DNA from: CBDIHH01 sp965279095
GTDB taxonomy: Bacteria > Pseudomonadota > Alphaproteobacteria > Caulobacterales > Caulobacteraceae
DNA length: 64,000 nt
Reading direction: 5' to 3'
Assembly (NCBI GenBank): GCA_965279095.1
Contig: CBDIHH010000002.1
Span: forward strand, 124,001 to 188,000
A program made the translations under genes and the position numbers. Of the stretch, positions 42,199 to 49,724 are shown one piece after another. The notes beneath the pieces were generated by a model. That model was not told the DNA's origin and made no database searches. It was given only the letters and a program-made list of their open reading frames with translations. Position 1 is the first letter of the stretch. Every line of letters starts with the position of its first letter.

Positions 42199-43246
42199 GG
42201 GCGATCCATCGGCTGGCCCTGGCCAGGAGGCCCAGGGCGTTGGCGTGAAGGCGCGCGCCGATCTCGGCCGGCGCCTTGCCGGCGCAGGCGCGGGCATAGG
42301 TGCCTTCCAGGATCAGGGCGAGCTTGTAGCAGGCGAAGACGGCGTACCAGCGGATGCCGGAGACATCCCGGCCGGTGATCGCCCCGTAGTGGGCGACCAG
42401 CTCGGCGGCCTCGGGGAAGCCGTCCCAGGGCTCGATGACGATCGGCGACCCGTCCAGGGCGCCGCCCGGCCCCCGCCAGGTGGCCACCAGCCACCCCAGG
42501 TCGACCAGGGGGTCGCCCACCGTCGCAAGCTCCCAGTCGATGACCGCGGCGATCTCGGGACCGTCGTTGCGGAACATCACGTTCTTCAGGTGGTAGTCGC
42601 CGTGGAGAATGCCGGGCGCGAAGGCCGTCGGCCGATGGGCCTGAAGCCAGTCAGCGGTTTGCTCGACGCCTGGCAGCTGCCCCGGACCGGGCCAGCCGGC
42701 ATAGTCCGCATAGCCCTGCAAGTGCGCGCGCCAGCGGCCCACCTGGCGTTCCAGGAATCCCTCGACGCGACCGAAGTCGCCGAGCCCGACGGCCTCGTGG
42801 TCCACGGAGGCCAGGGCGGCGAGGGCCTCGGCCATGGCCAGGCCCATGCGCCGGCGCAATCGGGGGTCGCCCGCATGCAAGGCCGGCATGCCGACCGCCA
42901 CGTTGAAGCCTTCGACGGGCTCCATCAGATAGAAGGCGGCGCCCAGCACCGCCTCGTCGCCACAGGCGGCGATCAGACCGGGATGAGGCACGGCGGTTCC
43001 GGCCAGGGCCCGCAGCACGCGGGCCTCGCGTCGCATGGTCTCGCTGGCGTTGGCGCGGGTGTGCCGCGGCGGCCGGCGAAGGACGAAGTCGCGGCCCCCG
43101 CGCCGGAAGCGGACAAGGACGTTCTGGGAGCCTCCCGTCAGCTGCTGGATGTCGGTGATGGGGCCCCGCTCCAGCCCCTCCCCATCCATCCACTGGCCGA
43201 GGCGGTCGAAGTCGACGAGCTCCAGGCCGAAGGCGCGGTCCACCAT
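42191..43246 (-). CDS. APH-fold acyl-CoA kinase, ACAD10/11- or LvaA-like
   Basis: 351 residues. The kinase loops are intact: ILHGDYHLKNVMF (catalytic Asp and Asn) and AVIDWELATVGDPLVDLGW (metal-binding Asp). N-terminal LTGGSQNVLVRFRRGGRDFVLRRPP is the ATP lid. This is the pattern of the kinase domain of mitochondrial ACAD10/11 and of LvaA, which phosphorylate the 4-hydroxyl of 4-hydroxyacyl-CoA. The dehydrogenase that would eliminate phosphate lies 2 nt upstream. Substrate identity is inferred. Confidence 0.9.
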   Translation of the reverse strand: MVDRAFGLELVDFDRLGQWMDGEGLERGPITDIQQLTGGSQNVLVRFRRGGRDFVLRRPPRHTRANASETMRREARVLRALAGTAVPHPGLIAACGDEAVLGAAFYLMEPVEGFNVAVGMPALHAGDPRLRRRMGLAMAEALAALASVDHEAVGLGDFGRVEGFLERQVGRWRAHLQGYADYAGWPGPGQLPGVEQTADWLQAHRPTAFAPGILHGDYHLKNVMFRNDGPEIAAVIDWELATVGDPLVDLGWLVATWRGPGGALDGSPIVIEPWDGFPEAAELVAHYGAITGRDVSGIRWYAVFACYKLALILEGTYARACAGKAPAEIGARLHANALGLLARASRWIAHD

Positions 43247-43248
43247 GG

Positions 43249-44535
43249 TCAGATCAGGTCGTGGGCGTGCAGGGCCGCGCCGTATCTGTCTATCGCGGCC
43301 TGGCGCAGGCGGGGCAGATGGTAGGGCGGGAAGAGCTCGGGATCGGGGCGGTAGCCGCGCAGGATCTGCTTGGCCAGGGTGACCTTGTGCACCTCGGTCG
43401 GGCCGTCGGCGAGGGCCAGGAAATAGCTCTCCGTCACCCAGTGCATGAACGGCATCTCATCGGAGAGGCCGAGGGAGCCGTGGACGTGCAGGGCGCGGCT
43501 GGCGATGTCGTGCAGCACCTTGGGCATGGCCGCCTTGACGGCCGCGATGTCCTTGCGGACCAGGCGGTAGTCCTTGTGCTTGTCGATCAGCCATGCCGTG
43601 CGCAGGACCAGCAGCCGGAACTGCTCCAGCTCGATCCAGCTGTCGGCGATCTTCTCCTGGACCATCTGCTTGGCCGCCAGGCTCTCGCCCTGGGTGGTGC
43701 GCGACAGGGCGCGGCGGCAGAGGTGGTCGAAGGCCTCGCGGGCCTTGCTGATGGTGCGCATGGCGTGGTGGACCCGCCCGCCGCCCAACCGCGTCTGCGC
43801 GACCGCGAACCCCTGGCCCGGCGCGCCGAGCATGTGGTCGAGGGGCACGCGCACGTCGGTGTAGCGGACATAGGCGTGGGTCTTCTCGCCGGCCCCGTAG
43901 CCGCTATCGCGGACGATCTTGATGCCGGCGGTCTCGGCCGGCACGATCAGCATCGACATCCGGTCGTGGGGCTTGGCGTCCGGGTCGGTGACGGCCATGA
44001 CGATGAAGAATGCGGCCAGACGGGCGTTGGTGGAGAACCATTTCTCGCCGTTGATCACCCAGGCGTCGCCTTCCCGCACCGCGGTCGTGGCGATCATCAG
44101 GGGGTCGGCGCCGCCCTGCGGTTCGGTCATCGAGAAGCAGGAGACGATCTCGTTGTCGAGCAGGGGCTGCAGGTAGCGGGCCTTCTGGGCGTCGGTGCCG
44201 AACTGGGCGAGAATCTCGGCATTGCCGGAGTCCGGCGCCTGGCAACCGAACACCACTGGCCCGAACCGCGCCCGGCCGAGGATCTCGTTGATCAGCGCCA
44301 GCTTGACCTGGCCGAAGCCGCGCCCGCCAAGTTCGGGGCCGAGATGGCAGGCCCACAGTCCCCGCGCCCGCACCTGGGCCTGCAGCGGCCGCACCTGGTC
44401 TATGAAGCCGGGCGCCTGGACGTCGTAGTGGTTGCCGAGGACATATTGCAGCGGCTCGACCGCGTCCCTCACGAAGGCCTCGATCCAGTCCAGTTCGAGC
44501 TGGAAGTCGGGGTCGGTCTCGAAATCCCACGCCAT
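43249..44535 (-). CDS. Acyl-CoA dehydrogenase, ACAD11/LvaC-like
   Basis: 428 residues, longer than the others here. The diagnostic segments are GGGRVHHAMRTIS in the middle and LADGPTEVHKVTLAKQIL at the C-terminus; ADGPxEVH replaces the usual YEGT and is the mark of the ACAD10/11-LvaC group, which converts 4-phosphoacyl-CoA to enoyl-CoA. NGEKWFSTNA and MTEPQGGADP are standard FAD-domain blocks. With the kinase next door it forms a split version of ACAD11. Confidence 0.92.
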   Translation of the reverse strand: MAWDFETDPDFQLELDWIEAFVRDAVEPLQYVLGNHYDVQAPGFIDQVRPLQAQVRARGLWACHLGPELGGRGFGQVKLALINEILGRARFGPVVFGCQAPDSGNAEILAQFGTDAQKARYLQPLLDNEIVSCFSMTEPQGGADPLMIATTAVREGDAWVINGEKWFSTNARLAAFFIVMAVTDPDAKPHDRMSMLIVPAETAGIKIVRDSGYGAGEKTHAYVRYTDVRVPLDHMLGAPGQGFAVAQTRLGGGRVHHAMRTISKAREAFDHLCRRALSRTTQGESLAAKQMVQEKIADSWIELEQFRLLVLRTAWLIDKHKDYRLVRKDIAAVKAAMPKVLHDIASRALHVHGSLGLSDEMPFMHWVTESYFLALADGPTEVHKVTLAKQILRGYRPDPELFPPYHLPRLRQAAIDRYGAALHAHDLI

Positions 44536-44547
44536 GCTCGGATGCTC

Positions 44548-45297
44548 CTAGCCCAGGCCCTTGCCGCCGTCGGCGATGATCGTCTGGCCGACCACATAGG
44601 CCGCCAGGGGGGAGGCCAGGAACAACACCGGCCCGGCGATGTCCGCGGGGGTTCCCAGCCGGCCGGCGGGAATGGCCTTCAGGGTCTCGGCGAGGCGGCC
44701 CGGGTGATCCACCGTCGCCCGCGTCAGCTTGGTCGGCACCAGTCCTGGCGCGACGCCGTTGACCCGGATTCCGTCCTTGGCCCAGGCGGCGCCGAGGGTG
44801 CGGGTGAGGGCGACAGCCGCGGCCTTGGAGGCGGCATAGGCCGGCGTGCCGATGCGCGCGCCATAGGCGGCCAGGGAACTGATGATGATCAGGGATCCGC
44901 CGCTGGCCGCCAGGGCGCCGCGCGCCCTCGCGGCGCAGGCCATCACGCTGTTGAGGTTGACGTCGACCACGGCCTCGAAGGCCTCCATCTCATATTCCGC
45001 GCGGCCGTAGCGCACCGTGCCTTGGGACAGGACCACGACGTCGAGCGGGTCGGGGAGGGCGGCGCGGTCGATGGCCTCCCTGCGGGTCAATTCGACCTGC
45101 ACATAGGTCAGGCCCTCGAGGTCCGAGCCGGGTTCATCGGCATAGTCGGCGACGGCCGGGCGACTGCCCCATACATGCACGTCGGCGCCCCGGGCGCGGA
45201 AGGCCTGGGCCACGCCATTGCCGATGCCGCTTGACCCGCCAACGACGAGCACGATCTTGCCGGTATAGTCCAGGGCGTCCACGATACAGGGCGTCAT
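44548..45297 (-). CDS. SDR family oxidoreductase
   Basis: 249 residues from ATG 45297 (MTPCIVDALDYTGK). VGGSSGIGNGVA, SSLAAYGAR and catalytic YAASK present; the NNAG motif is replaced by LSQGTV. No clear ribosome-binding site precedes the ATG. It is the first gene of the four-gene kinase/dehydrogenase operon and is divergent from a TetR gene only 53 nt away. Confidence 0.85.
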   Translation of the reverse strand: MTPCIVDALDYTGKIVLVVGGSSGIGNGVAQAFRARGADVHVWGSRPAVADYADEPGSDLEGLTYVQVELTRREAIDRAALPDPLDVVVLSQGTVRYGRAEYEMEAFEAVVDVNLNSVMACAARARGALAASGGSLIIISSLAAYGARIGTPAYAASKAAAVALTRTLGAAWAKDGIRVNGVAPGLVPTKLTRATVDHPGRLAETLKAIPAGRLGTPADIAGPVLFLASPLAAYVVGQTIIADGGKGLG

Positions 45298-45350
45298 CTG
45301 TTTGTTTAAAACGATCGCACTAATATCTCGCCAGGGTGGTACGGGCAAGG

Positions 45351-45977
45351 ATGAAGACCGAGGGCACGCGCGAGATGATCAAGCTCGCGGCGCGGCGATT
45401 GTTCGCGTCCAGGGGGGTGGACGGGGTCAGCGTGCGCGAGATCGTCGCCGCCACCGGCCAGCGCAACGGCGGGTCGCTTCACTACTATTTCCGCAGCAAG
45501 GAAGCCCTGGTCCGCGAGCTGATCATCGATGGCGCCCGGCTGATCGACGACCGTCGCAATGCGGCGCTGGACCGGCTCGAGGCCGAAGGCGGCCCCAGGA
45601 CCGTTCGCGAGGCCCTGGAGATTCTGGTCTGGCCGGCCACGAACCTGGGCGAGGCGGACGGCGAGGAGGACACCTACCTTCGCTTCCTCAGCTTCCTGTC
45701 CCTGCAGCAGCGGTCCATGCTGGACGAGGTGCTCGGCGAGACGTGGAACACCGGCTACCAGCGCTGCCTGGCGCACATCCGGCGGCTGGCGACGGGAGTC
45801 CCTGGTGACGTCCTCGAGAAAAGGCTGGTGTTCATGAGCATTTCCCTGCGCGCCATCATGGCCTCTCGGGAGGCCGCGCTCGAGGGCGGCCGCGATCACC
45901 CTTTCTGGACCGTCGCGACGATGGACAGTCTCCTGGACGCCCTGGACGCCATGCTGCGAGGCCCGCCCCATGGCTGA
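45351..45977 (+). CDS. TetR/AcrR family transcriptional regulator
   Basis: 208 residues from ATG 45351; GTG 45336 would add five. Helix-turn-helix VSVREIVAATGQRNGGSLHYYF has a two-residue insertion before SLHYYF, as in one TetR branch. Divergent from the SDR-kinase-dehydrogenase operon with a very short gap, so it most likely represses that operon and itself. Its end overlaps the GntR gene. Confidence 0.9.
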   Translation: MKTEGTREMIKLAARRLFASRGVDGVSVREIVAATGQRNGGSLHYYFRSKEALVRELIIDGARLIDDRRNAALDRLEAEGGPRTVREALEILVWPATNLGEADGEEDTYLRFLSFLSLQQRSMLDEVLGETWNTGYQRCLAHIRRLATGVPGDVLEKRLVFMSISLRAIMASREAALEGGRDHPFWTVATMDSLLDALDAMLRGPPHG

Positions 45978-47277
45978 TCCGGCGGGGGCCCAGCTGGCCG
46001 ACGAGATCGCCGGCGAGATCCGCGCGGCCCGGATGAAGCCGGGCATGCTGGTCGCCTCGGAGCAGGACCTGCGCGCCCACCACGACATCGGTCGTTCCGT
46101 CCTGCGCCAGGCGGTGCGCATCCTCGAGGAGCGGGGTGTCGCCTTCATGCGTCGCGGGTCAGGCGGCGGCCTGATCGTCGCCGCGCCCAATCCCGAGTCG
46201 GCCGGCCGCGCCCTGGCCATCGCCATCGAGAGCCGGATGCTGGGACCAACCGCCCTGGACCGCCTGTTGAAGGCCGCCGACACCCACGTCTTCCTGGTGG
46301 CGACGCCCAAGCTCGACATGGCCGCCTGCGAGCGGGTCCGCCGGCTGGTGTCGCGGCTGGGCGGTCTTTCGAACGCCGAGTTCGAGCGGGTCGGCGGCAT
46401 CCAGCAACTGGTCGTCGCCATCCGCGGCATGGTCCAGGATCCCCTCGCGGGCCTCGCCTACCAGACGACCGCCGAATACGGCCAGGATCTGGCGCCCTAC
46501 GGCCTGTTGGAGGGCGCGGACGCCCTGCGCGGCGCCTGGTGGGAGGCGCTGCTGCAGATGATCGAGGCCCAGATCGCCGGCGATATCGGCGCCCTGTTCG
46601 CCCTGCGACGCCGCCAGCAGGACCTGATGGCGGACGGCCAGAAGGCCTGGAGCGCCATTGATCGCGACCATCGCCAGCTGCCGGCCATCGAGGGCGGCGA
46701 GGCCGAGACAACGGCCGGCAGCCCGGCCGAACGGCTGGCCCGCGAGATCCTGCGCGATGTGCGCCTGCTCGGCTGGGTGGCCGGGGAGCGCATCGGCGGG
46801 GCGGCGGAGCTGATGCAGCGCTATCAGGTCACCGTGGGCACCCTGCGGCAGGCCGTCCGCATCCTCGAAGAGCATGCGGCGGTTCGCATGGAGCGAGGGC
46901 GCACCGGCGGCCTGGTGATCACCGCGCCCGATCTGTCGCAGGCGGTGCGGCGGGCCCTCCAGTACCTGTCCCAGACCCAGATCGACGCCGCGGATGCGCG
47001 CTTCTTCCTGCAACAGCTGGTGCTCGAGGCGCTGAGCGCGGTCGCCGGGCGACGCCCGGACCTCGCCGACCTGACCGCCGCCACGACCCTGGGGCAGCGC
47101 CTCCGGGCCATCGGCCGCCTGTCTGGGGACGCGGGACTGGAAGCCTTCATCGATGTGGTGACGGCCCTGGGGGCCGACCAGGCCGCGCCGCCTGCGCCGG
47201 TCGCCCTGCTGGACGCGCTGCGGGACGGCGACGGCTCGCGGGCCCGGCGGGTATTCCTCAACGACGAGCGAGGCTAG
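45970..47277 (+). CDS. Tandem GntR-type regulator, two winged-helix domains
   Basis: 435 residues. Two GntR winged helices are seen at about 10-72 (EQDLRAHHDIGRSVLRQAVRILEERG ... GGGLIV) and about 252-315 (AELMQRYQVTVGTLRQAVRILEEHA ... GGLVIT), each followed by a helical segment. The halves are alike in sequence, so the gene arose by internal duplication. A normal GntR/FadR protein has one such domain and works as a dimer. ATG overlaps the TetR stop, so the two regulators are co-expressed. Confidence 0.88.
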   Translation: MADPAGAQLADEIAGEIRAARMKPGMLVASEQDLRAHHDIGRSVLRQAVRILEERGVAFMRRGSGGGLIVAAPNPESAGRALAIAIESRMLGPTALDRLLKAADTHVFLVATPKLDMAACERVRRLVSRLGGLSNAEFERVGGIQQLVVAIRGMVQDPLAGLAYQTTAEYGQDLAPYGLLEGADALRGAWWEALLQMIEAQIAGDIGALFALRRRQQDLMADGQKAWSAIDRDHRQLPAIEGGEAETTAGSPAERLAREILRDVRLLGWVAGERIGGAAELMQRYQVTVGTLRQAVRILEEHAAVRMERGRTGGLVITAPDLSQAVRRALQYLSQTQIDAADARFFLQQLVLEALSAVAGRRPDLADLTAATTLGQRLRAIGRLSGDAGLEAFIDVVTALGADQAAPPAPVALLDALRDGDGSRARRVFLNDERG

Positions 47278-47289
47278 GGCGCGGGCGCC

Positions 47290-48570
47290 CTAGGCGGGAT
47301 CCCAGACCACATGCAGGGCGTCGGGGCCGCGCAGGTGCACGCCGCGGATTTCCGGCGGCGGGTAGTCCGGATCGAGCCGGACCCCGGGCATGTGGTCGAG
47401 GATCAGGCTGACCGCCTCCTCGATCTCCACCTTGGCCAGCCACATGCCCACGCACATGTGGGGCCCGAAGCCGAAACTGAACTGGGCCATCTGCTTGCGG
47501 TCCATGTCGAACGCGTCAGGATTGTCGAAGACCGCCTCGTCCCGGTTGGCCGAGGCGACGCAGGCGGAGATCACGGCGCCCTTGGGGATGGCGATTCCCT
47601 GCAGGACCACATCGGCCTGGGCTTCGCGGACCTTGTAGGTGGCCACCGCGTCCAGGCGGGTGCTCTCGTCGAGGGCCTTGCGCATGGCGGCGCGGTCATG
47701 GCGGACCCGCTCCATCGCCTCGGGATGCTCGAACAGGTGCTGCATGAAGATGGCGAAGGTGCGCGACGTGGTCTCAGACGCGGCCGGCAGCATCATGCGC
47801 ACGAAGTTGGTGATCTGGTGATCGTCCAGGGAGCGGCCTTCGAACTCGGCCCGGATCAGCCGGCTCATCAGGTCGGACCCCTCCGCGCCTGACGCCCGCC
47901 GCGCCTTCACCGCCTGGAGGGTCGGCTCATAGAGGTCCTTGAACGCCTCGAAGGCGGCCATCTTGGCGGCGGGGTCGTTGGCCATGCCGCCGAGCACCGT
48001 CAGCGCCTTGGCGCCGAAGCTTTCCAGGGCCGCGGGATCGTCGTCCTGGAAGCCGAGCACCGCATAGACCACGTGGATCGGGAACATCACGCCGATGCTG
48101 CTGATCAGCTCCGCCTTGCCCCGGGCCAGGATCGGCTGGATGAAGTTCTTCATGATCAGCGGGCGGATGTAGGTGTCGCGCCATTCCTCCATCACCGCGG
48201 GGGTGAAGGCCGGGGCCAGGATCCCGCGAAGCTGGCGGTGCTCGTCGCCGTCCAGGCCGGTGATCATCAGCCCGTCGAGGAACGGACCCAGGCCCGTCTC
48301 CATCAGGATGCCGCTGGTATAGGTCTTGGTGTCGCGCAGCACCTTGAGGACATCGACGTGCTTGAAGATGGTGTAGATCGGCCGGTCGCCGTGGCCCGCG
48401 AAGGACACCGAGCCGAGTTCCGCGCAGAAGTCGCCTTTGACCACCGGGCTCTCGGCCCGCATCTTGGCGTAGACGGTGTTCGGATCGTCGACATTGCCGG
48501 CGAACAACGACCCGACGTGGGCGAAGCCGTCGGCGAGCGCCTGGTTGGGCGCGGTTTGAGCAGTGGTCAT
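47290..48570 (-). CDS. Cytochrome P450, soluble bacterial class I
   Basis: 426 residues from ATG 48570 (MTTAQTAPNQ); longer frame upstream is not supported. Heme ligand Cys373 in FSFGFGPHMCVGM, K-helix ESTR, I-helix AASETTS (Glu in place of Asp). No membrane anchor. It hydroxylates or epoxidises a hydrophobic substrate using a ferredoxin, possibly the one at 17628. It lies downstream of the epoxide-hydrolase-like gene, with a CCATTCTGAATGG palindrome between them. Confidence 0.93.
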   Translation of the reverse strand: MTTAQTAPNQALADGFAHVGSLFAGNVDDPNTVYAKMRAESPVVKGDFCAELGSVSFAGHGDRPIYTIFKHVDVLKVLRDTKTYTSGILMETGLGPFLDGLMITGLDGDEHRQLRGILAPAFTPAVMEEWRDTYIRPLIMKNFIQPILARGKAELISSIGVMFPIHVVYAVLGFQDDDPAALESFGAKALTVLGGMANDPAAKMAAFEAFKDLYEPTLQAVKARRASGAEGSDLMSRLIRAEFEGRSLDDHQITNFVRMMLPAASETTSRTFAIFMQHLFEHPEAMERVRHDRAAMRKALDESTRLDAVATYKVREAQADVVLQGIAIPKGAVISACVASANRDEAVFDNPDAFDMDRKQMAQFSFGFGPHMCVGMWLAKVEIEEAVSLILDHMPGVRLDPDYPPPEIRGVHLRGPDALHVVWDPA

Positions 48571-48633
48571 CTTCGCGGTCTCCCTAGCGGCGCCGCTGAA
48601 ACGGCCGCGCCGAATTATTGCGAGGACAGAAAA

Positions 48634-48646
48634 CCATTCTGAATGG
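48634..48646. promoter_or_regulatory. Palindrome CCATTCTGAATGG upstream of P450
   Basis: Perfect 13-bp palindrome 63 nt before the P450 start, preceded by ATTATTGCGAGGACAGAA at 48614. The TTCTGAAT core is the same as in the other boxes, which puts the P450 in the candidate regulon. Confidence 0.5.
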
Positions 48647-48682
48647 CGTGTCCAGGCGGGTGGTTGGACTCGGCGTCGGCCC

Positions 48683-49078
48683 CTAGTGGCTGATCGCCCC
48701 ATGGGCGGACGGGTCGGTGTAGTCGCGCCAGCGCACCAGCTTGCCGTCGTCATCCAGTTCGAAGATCCCGGCGATGGCGAACACCCCCATCTCGCGGCCG
48801 TCCGGGGCGATCAGGCGGTCGATCCGTTCGGTCAGCACCACATTGCCGGCGGCGGCGATGTGCGCGGTCTCCACGACGATCCTGGCATAGCCCATCGCCG
48901 CCTCGAATTTAGCGCCCAGGGCCAGGGCCTCGTCGGGGCCGACGGTACGCGAGATGCCGACGTTGACCCATTCGGTGTCGGGGCGGAACAGGCCGCGGAT
49001 GGCGTCCTCGAGGGGAGCCGGGCCGGCGGACCAGACGTCGAGGAAGGCCTGGATGATCTCGATCGGCGTGCGGGTCAT
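48683..49078 (-). CDS. Limonene-1,2-epoxide hydrolase-like protein
   Basis: 131 residues, NTF2/SnoaL fold, from ATG 49078 (MTRTPIEIIQAFL). The catalytic Arg-Asp-Asp set of limonene-epoxide hydrolase can be placed: Arg85 and Asp87 in TERIDRL and Asp119 in WRDYTD; Trp37 and Asn39 (EWVNVG) match the water-binding positions with Tyr changed to Trp. It probably opens an epoxide made by the neighbouring P450. The alternative is a non-catalytic SnoaL-like protein. Confidence 0.78.
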   Translation of the reverse strand: MTRTPIEIIQAFLDVWSAGPAPLEDAIRGLFRPDTEWVNVGISRTVGPDEALALGAKFEAAMGYARIVVETAHIAAAGNVVLTERIDRLIAPDGREMGVFAIAGIFELDDDGKLVRWRDYTDPSAHGAISH

Positions 49079-49134
49079 GGGGGCGCTCCACGGGTCGGCG
49101 CCCCGGGCGCTATCGCCCGGCGGCGTTCGCAACT

Positions 49135-49169
49135 ATTCTGCATGGGGTCAGCAATTCTCATACTGGAAA
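49135..49169. promoter_or_regulatory. Operator-like boxes, epoxide hydrolase / VOC divergent promoter
   Basis: ATTCTGCATGG (49135-49145) and ATTCTCATACTGGAAA (49154-49169) lie between divergent starts at 49078 and 49173. They keep the ATTCTG and CTGGAA halves of the recurrent box. The second abuts the VOC start codon, which suits repression. Confidence 0.45.
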
Positions 49170-49172
49170 ACC

Positions 49173-49724
49173 ATGGCCCCGACGGCTTTCACCGAGGTCT
49201 GCTACGTTGTCCGCGACGTCGAGAGGGCCGCGACCGAATGGGCGCGGACCGTCGGGGCGGGGCCGTTCTACCTGATCGAGCCTCACGACACGGCCCGGCT
49301 GTACCGGGGCCTGCCTTGCGATGATCCGCACCGGGTCGCCCTGGGCCAGTTGGGCGCGACCGTGATCGAGTTCATCCAGCCCCTGGACGACACCCCGTCG
49401 ATCTGGCGGGAGATCCTCGATGTGACGGGCGAGGGGGTGCACCATGTCTTTCCCGACATCCGGCTCATGGGCCCGGGCGAGTATGACCGCCGCTTCGCGG
49501 CCCATCTCGCCAGCGGCCTGGAGGCGGTCCTGACGGGAGAGGTCTCAGGCATCGGCCGGCACGCCTTCTTCGACGCGCGCGAGCGCATGGGCTGCTTCAT
49601 CGAACTGCTTGATGTCAGCGAGCGGATCTGGGCCTTCACCCTCGCCCAGCATCAGGCCCACCTGGCCTTCGACGGCAGCCGGCCGCTCCGGGACATGACC
49701 GAGCTGCTGACGCTGGCGATCTAG
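49173..49724 (+). CDS. VOC family protein
   Basis: 183 residues from ATG 49173. A glyoxalase/methylmalonyl-CoA-epimerase-like double strand pattern: FTEVCYVVRDVERAATEWART, VIEFIQPLD, GEGVHHVFPD and MGCFIELLDVSE, giving His and Glu at metal positions. Function otherwise unknown. Its last 4 nt overlap the convergent flavoprotein gene. Confidence 0.82.
   Translation: MAPTAFTEVCYVVRDVERAATEWARTVGAGPFYLIEPHDTARLYRGLPCDDPHRVALGQLGATVIEFIQPLDDTPSIWREILDVTGEGVHHVFPDIRLMGPGEYDRRFAAHLASGLEAVLTGEVSGIGRHAFFDARERMGCFIELLDVSERIWAFTLAQHQAHLAFDGSRPLRDMTELLTLAI

Noticed and set aside
41443..45297. Calling the module a complete levulinate (lva) operon
   Set aside because: Only kinase, dehydrogenase and SDR types match; no LvaB-like gene is present and the CoA ligase lies in another operon.
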